From positions 1 to 8,348 of the forward strand of contig JAKAVW010000127.1 in assembly GCA_021827445.1 (NCBI GenBank): a stretch of 8,348 bases of DNA. Reading direction: 5' to 3'. Of the stretch, positions 5,665 to 8,348 are shown in pieces (position 1 is the first letter of the stretch; every line of letters starts with the position of its first letter). The notes under the pieces were generated by a model, which saw nothing but the letters and a program-made list of their open reading frames with translations, was not told where the DNA came from and did no database searches. A program made the position numbers and the translations under genes. Source of the DNA: Pseudomonadota bacterium. GTDB lineage: Bacteria; Pseudomonadota; Gammaproteobacteria; Acidithiobacillales; Acidithiobacillaceae.

Positions 5665-6426
5665 ATGGCAAGCATACCGACACGTAAAGAACCCACCCTT
5701 GAAGAGCAACAGGATGCCGGTGATGAAGCGCCTTTACTGCTCACCCATCTTTTGCGTGAGGGGCTGCCACCACAACTTTGGCGGCATACAAACAACGAGG
5801 CACTGGAGGCAGAAACGCACCCAACGGAGACGAGGATAGAAGCATCGCCGGAGCATCCTCCAACGATCCCCCCGGAATCTGTGGTCATAGCTGATCATGC
5901 CGCCACATTTTCAATGCATTGGGAGGAAGCCGCCCCAGAATCACTCTCTGGAGCAGCGACGGTGCGCGCTGGATACGCACAAGCAGACCCGCGCTGGCTG
6001 GATACTGCAACGGTAGCGCCACGCCCCACAGTCAACGAAGCTATTGAAGAACATGAACTGGATGCGGCACCAACACCATCGCCCATACCTGAGACGGCAG
6101 AAATGCAAGCGCGCGCCACGGATACGGTCGCGCCAGCGGTTCCGACACCTCCCGTAGATCTCGACTTTCTCAAAGACTTCGAAGATTTGCTTTTCCAGGA
6201 GATTGAACGGCGAATAATCAATGAGATGGAAGATCTGGTGACACAGCATCTGCAAACCGTCTGGAAGGAGCGGATCAGCCTGACGATCATGCGCACCCTC
6301 GCGCTGGAGGGCATCCAGTTGCGTGAAAGCCTGGCCGGAGATATTCGCAAATCGCTTCCGGAAATACTGCAGCGCGTCCTGCATGAAGGTCTGGACCAGA
6401 TCACCCCCTCTGAAATTGAGCATTAG
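5665..6426 (+). CDS. Acidic, low-complexity protein of unknown function between holC and valS
   Basis: A 253-residue protein without a family I can name with confidence. The start is ATG 5665, with GGAG (5653-5656) 8 bases upstream; the frame is open further upstream into holC, but that part is a shadow. Residues 1-40 hold a short hydrophobic LLLTHLLREGL. Residues about 45-163 are a Pro/Ala/Glu/Thr-rich, probably disordered linker. Residues about 165-247 form a long amphipathic helical region (LDFLKDFEDLLFQEIERRI, EMEDLVTQHLQTVWKERI, SLAGDIRKSLPEILQRVL) that could be a coiled coil. It has no cysteine, signal peptide or membrane segment. Its organisation resembles the DUF2486-type proteins that I recall near holC in Burkholderiaceae, but this is recollection and inference. 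Tight packing between holC and valS suggests co-expression; a scaffold or replication-linked role is speculation. Confidence 0.8.
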   Translation: MASIPTRKEPTLEEQQDAGDEAPLLLTHLLREGLPPQLWRHTNNEALEAETHPTETRIEASPEHPPTIPPESVVIADHAATFSMHWEEAAPESLSGAATVRAGYAQADPRWLDTATVAPRPTVNEAIEEHELDAAPTPSPIPETAEMQARATDTVAPAVPTPPVDLDFLKDFEDLLFQEIERRIINEMEDLVTQHLQTVWKERISLTIMRTLALEGIQLRESLAGDIRKSLPEILQRVLHEGLDQITPSEIEH

Positions 6427-6431
6427 GCCCC

Positions 6432-8348
6432 ATGATCGATACGCTGGACCGCCCCTTCGCCCCCGCCGAAATCGAAACCCAGTGCTACACGCGCTGGGAA
6501 GCCCATGGCCTGTTCCAGCCAGCAGGCGACGGCGCGCCCTACTGCATCATGCTGCCGCCACCCAACGTCACCGGCACCCTGCACATGGGCCATGCCTTTC
6601 AGGATACCCTGATGGACATCCTCACCCGCGTCCACCGGATGCGCGGCGAGCGTACCCTTTGGCAGCCGGGCACCGACCATGCGGGCATCGCCACCCAGAT
6701 GCTGGTGGAACGGCAACTGGCGCAGGAAGGCGGCGACCGCCATCAGATGGGCCGCGGCGCCTTTCTGGAGCGGGTCTGGCAGTGGCGTCAGGAATCAGGC
6801 GGCCATATCACCCGGCAGATGCGACGGTTGGGGGCCTCCTGTGACTGGTCGCGCGAGCGTTTTACCCTGGACAGCGGACTTTCCCATGCCGTCACCGAGG
6901 TCTTTGTCCGCCTGCATGACGAGGGTCTGATCTACCGCGGCAAGCGGCTGGTGAACTGGGACCCGGTCCTGCGCACCGCTGTTTCTGATCTGGAAGTCAT
7001 CAGCGAAGCAGAGCAAGGCTCCCTCTGGCATATCCGCTATCCCCTCAGCGATGGCAGTGGTGCCCTCGTCGTCGCCACCACCCGCCCGGAAACCCTGCTG
7101 GGCGACGTGGCGGTGGCGGTTCACCCAGAAGATCCGCGCTACGCTGCCCTCATCGGCAGGACCCTGCGCCTGCCGATCATGAACCGCGAGATTCCCATCA
7201 TCGCGGACGCTTATGTCGAACCAGAATTCGGCTCCGGCTGCGTCAAAATCACCCCGGCCCACGATTTCAACGATTATCAGGTGGGGCAGCGGCACGGTCT
7301 GGCCCTGCTCAACGTCTTTACCCCCGATGCCCGTATCCGGGACAGTATCGAAGTCTTCGGCGACAACGTCGTTGCCGGGGAGATTCCCGAGGCCTTACGC
7401 GGACTGGACCGTTATGCCGCCCGCCAGCAGATTCTGGCCCTGCTGAAAGCGGAAAATCTGCTGGAACGCACCGACGAACACCAGCTCATGGTGCCCCGCG
7501 GCGACCGCTCCCAGGCCGTCATCGAACCCTACCTGACTGATCAATGGTATGTGAAAGTCGCACCGCTGGCCGAACCCGCCATCCGCGCGGTGGAAGCAGG
7601 CCGCATCCGCTTCGTGCCGGAAAACTGGAGCAAAACTTACTTCGACTGGATGCAGCGCATTGAGGACTGGTGCATCTCCCGCCAGCTCTGGTGGGGGCAC
7701 CAGATTCCCGCCTGGTATGGTCCCGACGGTAAAATCTTTGTCGCCCGTCGTGAAGAGGAAGCGCAGTCGGAAGCCGCCCGCCATTACGGCATGCCGGTGG
7801 TCCTGGAACGCGACCCGGACGTGCTCGACACCTGGTTCAGTTCGGCGCTGTGGCCTTTCACCACCCTGGGCTGGCCGGAAAAAACACCGGATCTCGCCCA
7901 ATTCTACCCCACCAGCGTGCTGGTCACCGGCTTCGACATCATTTTTTTCTGGGTGGCGAGGATGATCATGATGGGCCTGCGCTTCATGGACGATGTGCCA
8001 TTCCATGAAGTCTATGTCCACGGTCTGGTGCGCGATGCCGAGGGCCAGAAGATGAGCAAGTCCAAGGGCAATGTCCTCGACCCCATCGACCTCATCGACG
8101 GAATCAGTCTGGAAGACCTCGTCGCCAAGCGTACCCGGGGCCTCATGCAGCCGCAGATGGCGGCCAAAATCGAAAAGGCCACCCGTAAGGAGTTCGCCGA
8201 CGGCATTCCCGCCTTCGGCACTGACGCCCTGCGCTTCACCTTCGCGGCACTGGCCACCCAGGGCCGGGACATCAAGTTTGACCTCAAGCGGGTGGAGGGG
8301 AATCGCAATTTCTGCAACAAGCTCTGGAACGCCTCGCGTTTTGCCCTG
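6432..8348 (+). CDS. valS: Valyl-tRNA synthetase, 5' part (3' end outside the window)
   Basis: The frame is open from ATG 6432 to the window end, 639 codons; full ValS is usually about 920-950 residues, so the anticodon-binding and C-terminal coiled-coil parts lie beyond. This class I synthetase joins valine to tRNA-Val. Visible are the HIGH motif HMGH (51-54, in PPPNVTGTLHMGHA), the editing (CP1) domain with ATTRPET (215-221), QLWWGH (418-423), DTWFSS ending at 471, GFDIIFFWVARM (500-511) and the KMSKS loop (540-544). The first residues (LDRPFAPAEIE) align with the E. coli N-terminus. It follows the preceding gene by 5 bases with only a weak AGG before the start, suggesting coupled translation. 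Codon use is visibly more GC-ended than in the preceding gene, as expected for a highly expressed gene. No frameshift or lost motif is seen. Confidence 0.97.
   Translation, partial: MIDTLDRPFAPAEIETQCYTRWEAHGLFQPAGDGAPYCIMLPPPNVTGTLHMGHAFQDTLMDILTRVHRMRGERTLWQPGTDHAGIATQMLVERQLAQEGGDRHQMGRGAFLERVWQWRQESGGHITRQMRRLGASCDWSRERFTLDSGLSHAVTEVFVRLHDEGLIYRGKRLVNWDPVLRTAVSDLEVISEAEQGSLWHIRYPLSDGSGALVVATTRPETLLGDVAVAVHPEDPRYAALIGRTLRLPIMNREIPIIADAYVEPEFGSGCVKITPAHDFNDYQVGQRHGLALLNVFTPDARIRDSIEVFGDNVVAGEIPEALRGLDRYAARQQILALLKAENLLERTDEHQLMVPRGDRSQAVIEPYLTDQWYVKVAPLAEPAIRAVEAGRIRFVPENWSKTYFDWMQRIEDWCISRQLWWGHQIPAWYGPDGKIFVARREEEAQSEAARHYGMPVVLERDPDVLDTWFSSALWPFTTLGWPEKTPDLAQFYPTSVLVTGFDIIFFWVARMIMMGLRFMDDVPFHEVYVHGLVRDAEGQKMSKSKGNVLDPIDLIDGISLEDLVAKRTRGLMQPQMAAKIEKATRKEFADGIPAFGTDALRFTFAALATQGRDIKFDLKRVEGNRNFCNKLWNASRFAL

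Noticed and set aside
5895..6404. Minus-strand frame of 169 codons, Ser/Arg-rich, opposite the unknown gene before valS
   Set aside because: Its Ser/Ala/Arg-rich composition is what the opposite strand of the Glu/Ala/Pro-rich gene gives. The plus-strand gene has a proper ribosome binding site and operon spacing.
7687..7704. 7-bp stem with GGGG loop in valS
   Set aside because: It falls on the conserved LWWGHQ codons and is of a size expected by chance in GC-rich DNA.
7942..7948. Run of seven T in valS, considered as a frameshift site
   Set aside because: It encodes the conserved IIFF of GFDIIFFWVARM; the frame is intact on both sides and there is no sign of programmed slippage.
7395..8021. 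208-codon open frame on the minus strand opposite valS
   Set aside because: It lies fully antisense to valS, which carries intact synthetase motifs throughout. Long antisense frames are expected opposite GC-rich coding sequence, and its translation shows no family resemblance.

Overview
The window looks like a chromosomal housekeeping segment of a moderately GC-rich (by eye somewhat under 60% GC) Gram-negative proteobacterium. Two adjacent genes encode the permease pair LptF/LptG for lipopolysaccharide export, which requires an outer membrane. They are divergent from pepA-holC-(unknown)-valS, a gene order widespread in beta- and gammaproteobacteria and their relatives. The protein sequences look most like Acidithiobacillia to me, but that placement is inference without a database search. 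I see no phage, transposon, CRISPR, tRNA or rRNA sequence and no defence or secretion cassette.

Layout. Positions 1-1409 hold three closely spaced plus-strand genes: the 3' part of an EVE-domain gene, a GST-fold protein starting at GTG 358, and a 114-residue protein of unknown function. They converge on the minus-strand pair lptF (3593-2472) and lptG (2475-1402). The two coding regions overlap by 8 bases at 1402-1409, so there is no intergenic terminator. lptF and lptG share an ATGA stop/start overlap. A 115-base divergent intergenic region (3594-3708) separates lptF from pepA. The plus-strand series pepA (3709-5223), holC (5225-5650), an acidic protein of unknown function (5665-6426) and valS (6432 to the window end) is packed with gaps of 1, 14 and 5 bases, so it is probably one transcription unit.

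Function. LptF and LptG form the inner-membrane part of the LptB2FG ABC transporter that extracts LPS. PepA is a two-metal leucyl aminopeptidase, HolC is the chi subunit of the DNA polymerase III clamp loader, and ValS charges tRNA-Val. All catalytic or signature residues I could check in PepA and in the visible part of ValS are present. These genes are linked by conserved order rather than by a shared pathway.

The least ordinary signals are perfect inverted repeats inside coding sequence. One is a 15-bp stem with a 4-base loop in pepA (4242-4275). One is a 20-bp gapless palindrome in pepA (3985-4004). One is an 11-bp stem in holC (5470-5500). One is an 11-bp stem whose loop contains the lptF stop and lptG start (2460-2489). 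The protein between holC and valS is the main gene of unknown function. I did not find evidence of a new multi-gene system.
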